A stretch of 12,135 bases of DNA from Nitrospirota bacterium (GTDB taxonomy: Bacteria; Nitrospirota; Thermodesulfovibrionia; Thermodesulfovibrionales; SM23-35). The notes beneath the pieces are model-generated. The model searched no databases. It had not been told where the DNA came from and was given only the letters and a program-made list of their open reading frames with translations. The first letter of the stretch is position 1; every line of letters starts with the position of its first letter. The stretch covers positions 1-12,135 of the forward strand of contig JACRGU010000154.1 in the NCBI GenBank assembly GCA_016212245.1. Reading direction: 5' to 3'. Shown here piece by piece: positions 5,025-11,966 of this stretch. The translations under genes and the position numbers were made by a program.

Positions 5025-6523
5025 AGACTTTTATACCACCTGATTTTAGGGTTTATATAGAACATGAAAGATGCAGGCGCTGCAAACGCTGTCTTATGAA
5101 CTGCAGCTTTGATGCATATACATTTCAGGATAGGGTTACACCTGATGATTCGAAATGTGTTGGATGCAATAGGTGCGCTGTATTCTGCCCTGAGCATGCC
5201 ATAACAATATCGAACACCCCGATTGGGTACAGGGAACATCCTCTCTGGTCTATGAAGGCAAGAAAAGATATATGGAAGCAGTCAGAGACAGGGGGGGTAT
5301 TACTCACAGGTATGGGTAATGACCAGCCATTCAGGATTTACTGGGACCATATTGTTATTGATGCATGCCAGGTAACAAATCCGTCAATAGATCCCTTGAG
5401 GGAGCCAATGGAGCTCAGGACCTACCTCGGTAAGAAACCTGATGCTGTATCAGTAAAGATGGACAGAGACGGGAAGCTCGAATTGGCTACAGAGCTTTTA
5501 CCACAGATAGAGATAAATACACCTATTATCTTTGCTGCAATGAGCTATGGTGCAGTCAGCCTGAATGTTCAGAAATCAATCGCGATGGCTGCAAAGGAAT
5601 TCGGCACATTGTGGAACACCGGAGAGGGTGGATTACATGAAGACCTCTATCATTACGGTTCAAACACGATAGTCCAGGTTGCATCTGGAAGGTTTGGTGT
5701 TAGCAGTGAATATCTAAAGATCGCAGTAGCCTCAGAAATAAAGATAGGTCAGGGCGCAAAGCCTGGAATTGGTGGACACCTTCCTGGGGAGAAGGTAAAT
5801 CTCGATGTATCTAAGACGAGGATGATACCACAGGGGACGGATGCACTTTCACCAGCGCCTCAGCATGACATTTATTCTATTGAGGATTTAAGACAGCTTA
5901 TATATGCGATAAAGGAGGCAAATGGTTATAAACCAGTTGGAGTAAAGATTGCTGCTGTACATAATGTGGCTGCCATATCTTCTGGGATTGCCAGGGCAGG
6001 AGCTGACTGGATATATATTGATGGGTTCAGAGGCGGAACAGGTGCATCACCAACAATAATAAGAGACCATATTGGAATACCGATAGAGTTAGCATTAGCA
6101 GCAGTCGATGAGAGACTGAGACAGGAGGGAATAAGAAATAGTGTATCAATCATAGCTGCTGGTGGTATCCGTAACAGTGGTGATGTTGCAAAGGCAATAG
6201 CACTCGGTGCTGATACTGTTGCAATAGGCACTGCTGCACTCGTAGCGCTCGGATGTTCACTCTGTCAGAAGTGCTATACAGGAAACTGTGCATGGGGTAT
6301 AACGACACAGCGGCCAGAGCTTGTAAGGAGGATAGACCCTGAAGTAGGTGCAGAGCGCATCTACAATCTTCTCAGAGGCTGGAGCCTCGAGCTCAAAGAG
6401 ATACTCGGTGCCCTCGGTCTGAATTCGATCGAGAGTCTGAGGGGAAGCAGGGAGAGGCTGAGGGGTATAGGGCTTAATGAGGTAGAATTAAGAATCTTAG
6501 GAATCAAGCATGCAGGTGAGTAA
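5021..6523 (+). CDS. gltB2: Glutamate synthase core (2x[4Fe-4S] ferredoxin domain + FMN/[3Fe-4S] synthase domain)
   Basis: 500 residues; makes glutamate from 2-oxoglutarate and ammonia with electrons arriving through Fe-S clusters to FMN. Residues 1-60 form a ferredoxin domain with two complete motifs, C18/21/24/28 and C46/49/52/56. Residues about 100-480 are the TIM-barrel synthase domain, with recognisable segments FAAMSYGAVS, NTGEGGLHEDLYHYGS, IKIGQGAKPGIGGHLPG, IDGFRGGTGASP and AAGGIRNSGDVAKAIALGAD. The [3Fe-4S] ligands C412-x5-C418-x4-C423 (CSLCQKCYTGNC) match the glutamate synthase pattern. AGGAG (5007-5011) lies 9 nt before the ATG. The built-in ferredoxin domain and absence of GltD in the window suggest an electron source other than the NADPH small subunit. 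Central member of the operon. Confidence 0.93.
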   Translation: MKTFIPPDFRVYIEHERCRRCKRCLMNCSFDAYTFQDRVTPDDSKCVGCNRCAVFCPEHAITISNTPIGYREHPLWSMKARKDIWKQSETGGVLLTGMGNDQPFRIYWDHIVIDACQVTNPSIDPLREPMELRTYLGKKPDAVSVKMDRDGKLELATELLPQIEINTPIIFAAMSYGAVSLNVQKSIAMAAKEFGTLWNTGEGGLHEDLYHYGSNTIVQVASGRFGVSSEYLKIAVASEIKIGQGAKPGIGGHLPGEKVNLDVSKTRMIPQGTDALSPAPQHDIYSIEDLRQLIYAIKEANGYKPVGVKIAAVHNVAAISSGIARAGADWIYIDGFRGGTGASPTIIRDHIGIPIELALAAVDERLRQEGIRNSVSIIAAGGIRNSGDVAKAIALGADTVAIGTAALVALGCSLCQKCYTGNCAWGITTQRPELVRRIDPEVGAERIYNLLRGWSLELKEILGALGLNSIESLRGSRERLRGIGLNEVELRILGIKHAGE

Positions 6524-6534
6524 GAGCAAAGAAG

Positions 6535-7320
6535 ATGGAGGTTAAGGTGGAGACTATAGCCCTATCAGAAAATCTTAAAGAGACCATAAGGATAGATGCC
6601 AAGAACATGTATTATCGCCAATTAAACGATATGGTGAGAGAAGCTATAGCCAGTGGTGCAAAAGATGTAATCATAGATAGTGTCAATGGCCAGCGGTATA
6701 TAGGTGCGGGAATAGAAAGGAAGGATGTCACTATTATCATAAATGGGACACCTGGCAATGACCTTGCTGCCTTTATGGATGGCCCGACAATTATAGTGAA
6801 TGGTAATGCACAGGATGGTGCTGGAAACACTATGAATGATGGCAAGATAGTTATTCACGGTGATGCAGGCGATGTCCTCGGTTACGGGATGAGAGGTGGA
6901 AAGCTCTTTGTCAAAGGTAATGTTGGCTACAGGGTAGGAATCCACATGAAGGGCTATAAGAATCAGATACCGGTGATTATAGCCGGTGGTACTGCCGGTG
7001 ATTTCCTCGGTGAGTATATGGCAGGTGGAATCCTTATATTACTCGGCCTCAACAATAATACTCATTCCATTGTAGGCGATTATCTCGGCACAGGCATGCA
7101 CGGTGGAGTAATGTATATCAGGGATGAGGTTAATCCATACAGATGTGGAGTAGAGGTTGGTATTGCCGAACTGGACGATGGGGATAAAAATACCCTCGAA
7201 AGATATCTCAAAGAGTTCTGTGATGATTTCAGTCTCGATTTTAATGAGATAATAAAAGAGAGATTCGTCAAGCTATACCCAAAGAGCTCAAGGCCCTACG
7301 GCAGGCTTTACGCGTATTAA
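6535..7320 (+). CDS. gltB3: Glutamate synthase GXGXG (C-terminal beta-helix) subunit
   Basis: 261 residues corresponding to the last domain of classical GltB. It contains repeated glycine-rich turns of the right-handed beta-helix: GNDLAAFMDGP, GNTMNDGKIVIHGDAGDVLG, YGMRGGKLFVKGNVGYRVG, GDFLGEYMAGG and GDYLGTGMHGG, at roughly 20-residue spacing between 75 and 195. The domain is structural in glutamate synthase and helps hold the ammonia tunnel and the other domains together. The C-terminal ~65 residues are a helical tail. It lies 11 nt after the core gene, so the three proteins presumably assemble into one enzyme. The ribosome-binding site is weak (AAAGAAG close to the ATG), which fits coupled translation. 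Similar GXGXG domains occur in formylmethanofuran dehydrogenase subunit C, but the neighbours decide for glutamate synthase. Confidence 0.9.
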   Translation: MEVKVETIALSENLKETIRIDAKNMYYRQLNDMVREAIASGAKDVIIDSVNGQRYIGAGIERKDVTIIINGTPGNDLAAFMDGPTIIVNGNAQDGAGNTMNDGKIVIHGDAGDVLGYGMRGGKLFVKGNVGYRVGIHMKGYKNQIPVIIAGGTAGDFLGEYMAGGILILLGLNNNTHSIVGDYLGTGMHGGVMYIRDEVNPYRCGVEVGIAELDDGDKNTLERYLKEFCDDFSLDFNEIIKERFVKLYPKSSRPYGRLYAY

Positions 7321-7335
7321 GTTAGGAACATCCCT

Positions 7336-8847
7336 ATGGCCCAATCCCTTGTCAGGGAAAATCGTATACTTTCAGCATTCCTCGAGGTAAGCAGGGTCCT
7401 AAACTCTTCATTTGACCTTGAGAAGAATCTTTTCCGTACTATGCGCATCCTCGGAGACTTCCTCGAGATGGAAAGAGGGTCTGTCTTTCTTGTTGATTAT
7501 AATACCAGAGAGCTGAAAATCGTTGCTGCCCATGGCCTAACAAAAGAGCAGATAGAAAGAGGGAAATACAGGATCGGTGAGGGAATCGTGGGAAGGGTTT
7601 TAGAAAAGGGCTTCCCTGTAGTTATACCCAATGTTGGAGAAGAGCCCTTATTTCTTAATAAGACAGGTTCGAGGATTGAAAAGAATGGGATTTCATTTCT
7701 ATGCGTTCCGATTAAGTTTAAAGGCGAGCCCATAGGTGTCCTGAGCGCTGACAGGATTTTTAAAGATAGTGCTATAACTGTTGACGAAGACATCAGGGTC
7801 TTAGAGATAGTAGCATCCATTATTGCTCAGTATGTAATCCTCTGGAGGCATTACAGGGAATCAGAACAGGAAAGAGAAAATCTGAAACTCGAACTTAGAG
7901 GCAGATACAGTCTTCCAAATATCATCGGCAGTTCAGATAAGATGCAGGAGGTATTCGAGGCTGTTCATCGTGTGGCATATTCAAGGGCAACAGTCATTCT
8001 ATATGGAGAAAGCGGAACTGGAAAGGAGCTGATAGCAAAGTCCATTCACTATATGAGCCCGAGGGCAAAATGGCCCTTTGTCAAATTTAACTGCGCCTCA
8101 ATACCTGAGGGATTGCTTGAATCAGAGCTCTTCGGCCATGAGAAAGGTGCATTTACAGGTGCCATTACTACAAGAAAGGGGAGGTTTGAGCTTGCCAATG
8201 GAGGGACAATACTTCTTGATGAGATTGGTGATCTTTCGATTAATCTTCAACCGAAGATATTGCGCGTGCTTCAGGAAAGGGAGTTTGAGCGTGTTGGTGG
8301 AGATAAGATAATAAAGGTTGATGTCAGGCTTATTGCAGCAACGAGCAGAAATCTTGAGGAACTCGTTTCGAAGGGTAAATTCAGAGAGGATTTATACTAT
8401 AGGCTGAATGTTGTGCCGATATTTCTGCCTCCACTCAGAGAGAGGAGGGAAGATATTCCACTTTTGATAGGACATTTCATCAGACGGTTTAACGAAGAAA
8501 ATAAAAAGAATGTATCCATATCACCTGAGGCAATCAGGGTATTGATAGATTACAACTGGCTTGGGAATATTAGAGAGCTTGAGAATACAATAGAGCGGCT
8601 TGTTGTAATGTCCACCAGAAACACCATTAAGCCTTCAGACCTTCCAATAAATCTGAAATTACCAGCACCAAAAAATATTCTGCAAAAAGAATCATTAAAA
8701 ACAGGGATCAAAGAGATAGAGAAATCAATGATTCTCGACGCCCTTGAAAAGAACGGCTGGGTTCAGGCAAAGGCAGCAAGGATACTCGGTCTTACGCCGA
8801 GGCAGATTGGGCATAAGATTAAAAAATATGGGATATCAGTCAATTAA
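7336..8847 (+). CDS. NifA-like sigma-54-dependent transcriptional activator (GAF-AAA+-Fis HTH)
   Basis: 503 residues. Residues about 15-175 form a GAF domain with a NifA-style opening (ENRILSAFLEVSRVLNSS). Residues about 195-425 form the AAA+ domain: Walker A GESGTGKE (224-231), sigma-54 contact loop GAFTGA (271-276), Walker B ILLDEIGDL (D295, E296) and sensor region LRERREDIP. The last ~35 residues are a Fis-type HTH (AKAARILGLTPRQIGHKIKK). No CxxxxC linker is present between AAA+ and HTH, unlike oxygen-sensitive rhizobial NifA, so direct metal/redox control by that route is unlikely. AGGAA lies 7 nt before the ATG and 15 bp separate it from the synthase genes, so it is the last gene of the operon. 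Likely targets are nitrogen genes, possibly the promoter at 9773. No nif gene is visible, so a nitrogenase role is unproven. Confidence 0.92.
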   Translation: MAQSLVRENRILSAFLEVSRVLNSSFDLEKNLFRTMRILGDFLEMERGSVFLVDYNTRELKIVAAHGLTKEQIERGKYRIGEGIVGRVLEKGFPVVIPNVGEEPLFLNKTGSRIEKNGISFLCVPIKFKGEPIGVLSADRIFKDSAITVDEDIRVLEIVASIIAQYVILWRHYRESEQERENLKLELRGRYSLPNIIGSSDKMQEVFEAVHRVAYSRATVILYGESGTGKELIAKSIHYMSPRAKWPFVKFNCASIPEGLLESELFGHEKGAFTGAITTRKGRFELANGGTILLDEIGDLSINLQPKILRVLQEREFERVGGDKIIKVDVRLIAATSRNLEELVSKGKFREDLYYRLNVVPIFLPPLRERREDIPLLIGHFIRRFNEENKKNVSISPEAIRVLIDYNWLGNIRELENTIERLVVMSTRNTIKPSDLPINLKLPAPKNILQKESLKTGIKEIEKSMILDALEKNGWVQAKAARILGLTPRQIGHKIKKYGISVN

Positions 8848-9444
8848 TATCTCCTCAAGTTTCAACCTTTTCCTCTGTGGAGGAGATTCGGCTGGATACC
8901 CAATAGGCAATAAGGCAACGACATGAATATTCTCATCCCAGCCAAAGATATCCCTGACCATCTGCTCATCAATTAACCTGACCCAGCAGCTCCCCAAGCC
9001 AAAGTCTAACGCCCTCAATACAATATGTTCTATAGCTATCGCAACATTCAAAGCTATTCTTGGGCTAAGTTCCTCTATGTGCATAGTTTTAATCTTCTCA
9101 ACCCTTTTGAGAATTATCTTTACTATCCTGTCTTCTATCGCTCCTATTTTCCCAAGGTCTTGAATTCCTGAAACAGTGCCATTTAAATAGCCTTTTATAT
9201 CTGCACAACAGACGAATACCACAGGGGCCTCTGCAATAAATGATTGATTATATGCTGCTTTTGCCAGTTTTAATTTTGTTTCTCTGTCTTTAACAATCTT
9301 GAAACGCCATGGTTGGGCGTTAGAGCCTGAGGGTGCTAATCTGGCAGCATCAAGAAGGGCAGTTATATATTCATCAGGAATAGGGTCAGGCTTGAACTTT
9401 CTTATGCTCCGTCTCTTTTCAATTGCATCTTTAGTTGTTAGCAT
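8836..9444 (-). CDS. Nitroreductase-family FMN-dependent oxidoreductase
   Basis: 202 residues on the minus strand, normal length for the family. FMN-binding signatures are present: RRSIRKF (11-17) near the N-terminus and APSGSNAQPW (37-46). Also visible are the central IAIEHIVLRALDFGLGSCWV segment and the C-terminal LLPIGYPAESPPQRKRL. Such proteins reduce nitro groups, quinones or other small electrophiles using flavin; the substrate cannot be read from sequence. AAAGGA lies a few bases before the ATG. Its 3' end overlaps the 3' end of the sigma-54 activator gene by 12 bp in tail-to-tail orientation, so the two messages can form a complementary overlap. A strong promoter-like sequence (9607-9636) lies about 155 bp upstream on the same strand. 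Confidence 0.88.
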   Translation of the reverse strand: MLTTKDAIEKRRSIRKFKPDPIPDEYITALLDAARLAPSGSNAQPWRFKIVKDRETKLKLAKAAYNQSFIAEAPVVFVCCADIKGYLNGTVSGIQDLGKIGAIEDRIVKIILKRVEKIKTMHIEELSPRIALNVAIAIEHIVLRALDFGLGSCWVRLIDEQMVRDIFGWDENIHVVALLPIGYPAESPPQRKRLKLEEILID

Positions 9445-9507
9445 ACATCCTTTAGAAGAGCCTATCTATCTTTTTTCTTGTGGTTCAATATCAACAATAA
9501 TGCTCCC

Positions 9508-9600
9508 TTAATGTCCTCCACGTCTATCTGTTTTGCCTGGATGAGATAACGCTGTGGCTGGATAAATAAGGATAAGGACTAAAATAAATAATTTCTTCAC
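9508..9600 (-). pseudogene. Leader of a small exported protein (SHPGKTD... type), cut short
   Basis: From GTG 9600-9598 the minus strand encodes VKKLFILVLILIYPATALSH followed by PGKTDRRGGH and then TAA. This is a convincing signal peptide (KK, hydrophobic core, A-L-S cleavage zone) followed by HPGKTDxxGGH. From memory, that start is typical of small secreted YHYH-type proteins, which continue with HYxxxTGEYHYH. The expected continuation is missing after 30 codons, so this is probably a fragment. No Shine-Dalgarno site is seen; the predicted transcription start coincides with the GTG, so any translation would be leaderless. Confidence 0.4.
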
Positions 9601-9606
9601 GGAGAG

Positions 9607-9636
9607 ATTTTAGCCTTATTGAACAGAGGCTGTCAA
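9607..9636 (-). promoter_or_regulatory. Strong sigma-70-like promoter on the minus strand
   Basis: TTGACA (9636-9631) and TAAAAT (9612-9607) are separated by 18 bp, 11 of 12 consensus matches. It would fire toward the exported-protein leader (GTG at 9600) and then the nitroreductase (ATG at 9444), giving the latter a leader of about 150 nt. It diverges from the sigma-54-like element at 9773. Confidence 0.55.
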
Positions 9637-9695
9637 CTCAACAGTTTTACCCAGCTTTAAAGACCCGCATGGAAAAACTATCAAAGAGCCTTTCC

Positions 9696-9727
9696 TACAA
9701 AAATGTATCATAGCTACAATTTTGTAG
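9696..9727. promoter_or_regulatory. Two tandem TACA-N4-TGTA dyads, candidate activator/repressor sites
   Basis: TACA-AAAA-TGTA (9696-9707) and TACA-ATTT-TGTA (9715-9726) are 19 bp apart centre to centre, about two helical turns. The second is embedded in longer arms, GCTACAA-TT-TTGTAGC (9713-9728). They lie about 55-75 bp upstream of the sigma-54-like -24 element (9773), where enhancer sites of sigma-54 activators commonly sit. They do not match the NifA site TGT-N10-ACA. The binding protein is unknown. Confidence 0.4.
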
Positions 9728-9768
9728 CATAAGCCTTACCTTAATATCCTTAAAAATCAATAGGTTAG

Positions 9769-10155
9769 CCTCTGGCACGGTTTTCGATATATATAGGGCA
9801 TGTTGTCAGAGGAAAGTTCCCTAACATACTCTATGGCCTTGTTGCAAAAACTGTTGGTAAATTTGGAAGACTCTCTGCTGGCTACTACATCGGGAATGAC
9901 AAAGTTCTTCTTGACATCAATGGCAATAAGGATAATCACGGGATTCTGTTTTCCTGGGACAGGACGATAACTGAGATATCTGACAAGCTCTGGGCGGCCA
10001 TAGATTATCAGGGTGGAAAGAATGGTTATGGTGCATTGAGTTCTGGTGTTGCATGGAAGTTTGCACCGAATGTAAGCGTCATATTCGGCTATGACATATA
10101 TAACGAAAGCAGTTATAAGCCAACTGCAACAATACAGCTCGATATTGATTTTTAG
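9769..10155 (+). pseudogene. Outer-membrane porin-like protein, 3'-terminal fragment
   Basis: An open frame without a usable start runs from 9769 to TAG 10153-10155. From about 9829 it encodes LYGLVAKTVGKFGRLSAGYY then IGNDKVLLDINGNKDNHGIL, FSWDRTITEISDKLWAAIDY, QGGKNGYGALSSGVAWKFAP and NVSVIFGYDIYN, ending TATIQLDIDF. Alternating polar/hydrophobic strands with Gly-rich turns and a terminal Phe are the mark of an outer-membrane beta-barrel C-terminus. Only about 110-128 residues remain, so the signal peptide and most strands are lost. The upstream sequence (promoter-like elements) joins abruptly at about 9800-9828, suggesting an internal deletion. It lies 31 bp before amtB; a porin beside an ammonium transporter would fit a nutrient-uptake cluster. 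Non-functional as it stands. Confidence 0.75.
9773..9787 (+). promoter_or_regulatory. Possible sigma-54 promoter (-24/-12) upstream of porin remnant-amtB-PII
   Basis: TGGCACG (9773-9779) is a perfect -24 element. After GTTT comes TCGA where TTGC is expected, so the -12 keeps T and G but misses two bases. Spacing from GG to the -12 G is correct. Downstream genes on this strand are amtB and PII, typical sigma-54 targets, and a sigma-54 activator gene is nearby. The weak -12 keeps confidence low. Confidence 0.4.
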
Positions 10156-10186
10156 CAGGCTACTACAATAAAAACGGAGGTTTGAG

Positions 10187-11539
10187 ATGAAACGATTGGC
10201 AAGTCTGTTAGTTTTATTGAGTTTTATAGGGATAGGAGGCATCCTGTCTGCTGAAGAGCAGATACCCACCATGCCTGCAGTACTTGAGCAGATGCAGCCT
10301 GCATCTGAGGCTCCACTGAAGATTGACACAGGGGATACGGCATGGATGATTGTTGCAACTGCCCTTGTCATGCTTATGACAATCCCGGGGCTGGCACTCT
10401 TTTACGGTGGCCTTTCAAAACGCAAGGACAGCCTCAACACCATTGCCATGTCCTTTGTGACATTCTGCATTGTGAGTGTATTGTGGGTGATCTACGGTTA
10501 CACCTTCGCCTTCGGAACGGATGTATCGGGCATCATAGGGAAACCGACAAAGATTTTCCTTTCAGGCGTAGGCGTTAACAGCATCTTTGAGGCGGCAAAG
10601 ACAATACCTGAATATATCTTCATCGTGTATCAACTGACATTCGCCGCAATAACCGTTGCCCTTGTGAGTGGTGCATACATTGAGAGGATGAAGTTTTCTG
10701 CATGGATACTGTTTTCAATTCTATGGCTGACCTTTTCTTATCTTCCTATTGTCCATTGGGTGTGGGGTGGCGGATTTTTAGCAAAGCTTGGAGCTTTGGA
10801 TTTTGCAGGAGGAACGGTTGTTCATATCAATGCAGGTATTGCATCGCTTGTCGGTGCATTGGTCTTAGGCAAGAGGCGGGATACGACCCTTATACCAAGT
10901 AATCTCACCCTCACCGTTTTGGGTGCAGGGCTTCTATGGTTCGGATGGTTTGGCTTCAATGCTGGCTCTGCACTGGCGGCAAGTGGACTTGCAGGGGCGG
11001 CCTTCATCAACACAAACACGGCCACAGCGATGGCAGCGGTTTCGTGGATGTTTACAGAATGGATATACTCAAAAAAGCCTACTGTTTTGGGTCTCGCCTC
11101 TGGCGCTGTTGCTGGTCTTGTTGCAATAACACCTGCAGCAGGCTTTGTGAATGTCACAGGGGCAATCATAATAGGGGTTTTGGGAGGTATCATCCCATTC
11201 TTTGCTGTTGCTAAACTCAAACCGAAATTAGGCTACGACGATACCCTTGATGCCTTCGGTATTCACGGAGTAGCAGGGACACTTGGTGCAGTCCTCACAG
11301 GGATATTTGCTAACCCTTCAATAAATGAGTTGGGTAAGGGGCTTCTTTATGGCAACCCTGGACAGCTTATGATCCAGCTCATAGCTGTTGGTGTGACAGT
11401 ATTGTATGTGGCTACTGTGACCTTCCTGATTTTTATGGTTATAAAACCTCTCGTTGAAATCAGAGTTGATATTGAGGATGAGGTCATAGGACTTGATGAA
11501 AGCCAGCACAGAGAGAAGGCTTACAATCTACATACGTAA
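10187..11539 (+). CDS. amtB: Ammonium transporter AmtB
   Basis: 450 residues; conducts ammonium across the inner membrane. GGAGG (10176-10180) lies 6 nt before the ATG. Residues 1-21 form a signal peptide (MKRLASLLVLLSFIGIG...LSA), followed by a periplasmic stretch to about 50 and then the 11-helix Amt fold. Key positions are conserved relative to E. coli AmtB: F152 (F107), W193 (W148) in HWVWGGG, D205 (D160) and pore His H213 (H168) in DFAGGTVVHINA, GFNAGS (257-262) holding the second gate Phe, and H360 (H318) in DAFGIHGVAG. The C-terminal tail from about 420 (IRVDIEDEVIGLDESQHREKA) is cytoplasmic and keeps the E..GLD..xHxE signature that couples to PII. The PII gene follows 15 bp downstream. 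Confidence 0.97.
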   Translation: MKRLASLLVLLSFIGIGGILSAEEQIPTMPAVLEQMQPASEAPLKIDTGDTAWMIVATALVMLMTIPGLALFYGGLSKRKDSLNTIAMSFVTFCIVSVLWVIYGYTFAFGTDVSGIIGKPTKIFLSGVGVNSIFEAAKTIPEYIFIVYQLTFAAITVALVSGAYIERMKFSAWILFSILWLTFSYLPIVHWVWGGGFLAKLGALDFAGGTVVHINAGIASLVGALVLGKRRDTTLIPSNLTLTVLGAGLLWFGWFGFNAGSALAASGLAGAAFINTNTATAMAAVSWMFTEWIYSKKPTVLGLASGAVAGLVAITPAAGFVNVTGAIIIGVLGGIIPFFAVAKLKPKLGYDDTLDAFGIHGVAGTLGAVLTGIFANPSINELGKGLLYGNPGQLMIQLIAVGVTVLYVATVTFLIFMVIKPLVEIRVDIEDEVIGLDESQHREKAYNLHT

Positions 11540-11554
11540 ATGAAGGAGGTATTT

Positions 11555-11893
11555 ATGAGAAAGATTGAGGCAATAATTAAGACATTCAAACTTGACGAGG
11601 TAAAGGATGCCCTCAACGAAATCGGCATCCAGGGCATGACAATTACAGAGGTGAAGGGATTCGGCAGGCAGAAGGGATATGTGGAGGTATACAGAGGAAA
11701 AGAATATGAGGTGAGATTCCTTCCAAAGATAAAGATAGAGATAGTGTTGTCCGATTCCATGGTGGATAATGTCATATACACGATTATGGAGAGGGCAAAG
11801 ACGGGGAATGTCGGCGATGGGAAGATATTCGTCTATCATGTGGAGGATGTGATAAGGATAAGTACTGGAGAACAGGGAGAGTCGGCAGTATAA
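11555..11893 (+). CDS. glnK: PII nitrogen regulatory protein (GlnK/GlnB)
   Basis: 112 residues, exactly the family length, starting MRKIEAIIKTFKLDEVKDAL. The ATG at 11555 is chosen because AAGGAGG lies 5 nt upstream; an in-frame ATG at 11540 precedes that site and would add five residues. The T-loop KGFGRQKGYVEVYRGKEYEV contains Tyr 51, the uridylylation site. Nucleotide-binding segments KTGNVGDGKIFV and the C-terminal RISTGEQGESAV are intact. PII trimers sense ATP/ADP and 2-oxoglutarate. Encoded right after amtB, this one presumably docks on AmtB and blocks it when nitrogen is plentiful, which is why the name glnK is preferred. It may also signal to the NifA-like activator, but that is inference. 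Confidence 0.96.
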   Translation: MRKIEAIIKTFKLDEVKDALNEIGIQGMTITEVKGFGRQKGYVEVYRGKEYEVRFLPKIKIEIVLSDSMVDNVIYTIMERAKTGNVGDGKIFVYHVEDVIRISTGEQGESAV

Positions 11894-11899
11894 ATGCAC

Positions 11900-11929
11900 T
11901 TGACAGAAAATCCTCTGTTGGTTTAAAGT
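11900..11929 (+). promoter_or_regulatory. Possible sigma-70 promoter after the PII gene
   Basis: TTGACA (11900-11905) is followed after 18 bp by TAAAGT (11924-11929), a 4-of-6 match to the -10. It lies just behind the PII stop codon and points at the amidotransferase-like gene at 11967, which suggests that gene can be transcribed separately from amtB-PII. Confidence 0.4.
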
Positions 11930-11942
11930 ATGTTATCGACAC

Positions 11943-11960
11943 TCGGTAACCGTATACCGA
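11943..11960. promoter_or_regulatory. Inverted repeat just upstream of the last gene
   Basis: TCGGTA-accgta-TACCGA has perfect 6-bp arms and ends 6 bp before the ATG at 11967. It follows the possible -10 (11924-11929) by about 14 bp, so it would lie at or after the transcription start and could be an operator or a small RNA hairpin over the ribosome-binding region. No regulator can be named. Confidence 0.3.
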
Positions 11961-11966
11961 CCTAAA

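Noticed and set aside
9757..10371. 204-codon minus-strand reading frame
   Set aside because: It is antisense to the porin remnant and to amtB; the plus strand has clear homology-type features and the minus product has none.
10822..11220. 132-codon minus-strand reading frame inside amtB
   Set aside because: Antisense to transmembrane coding sequence with strong family match on the plus strand; composition is a by-product.
11540..11554. Upstream ATG for the PII protein
   Set aside because: The Shine-Dalgarno sequence lies after it, and starting at 11555 gives the exact 112-residue family length.
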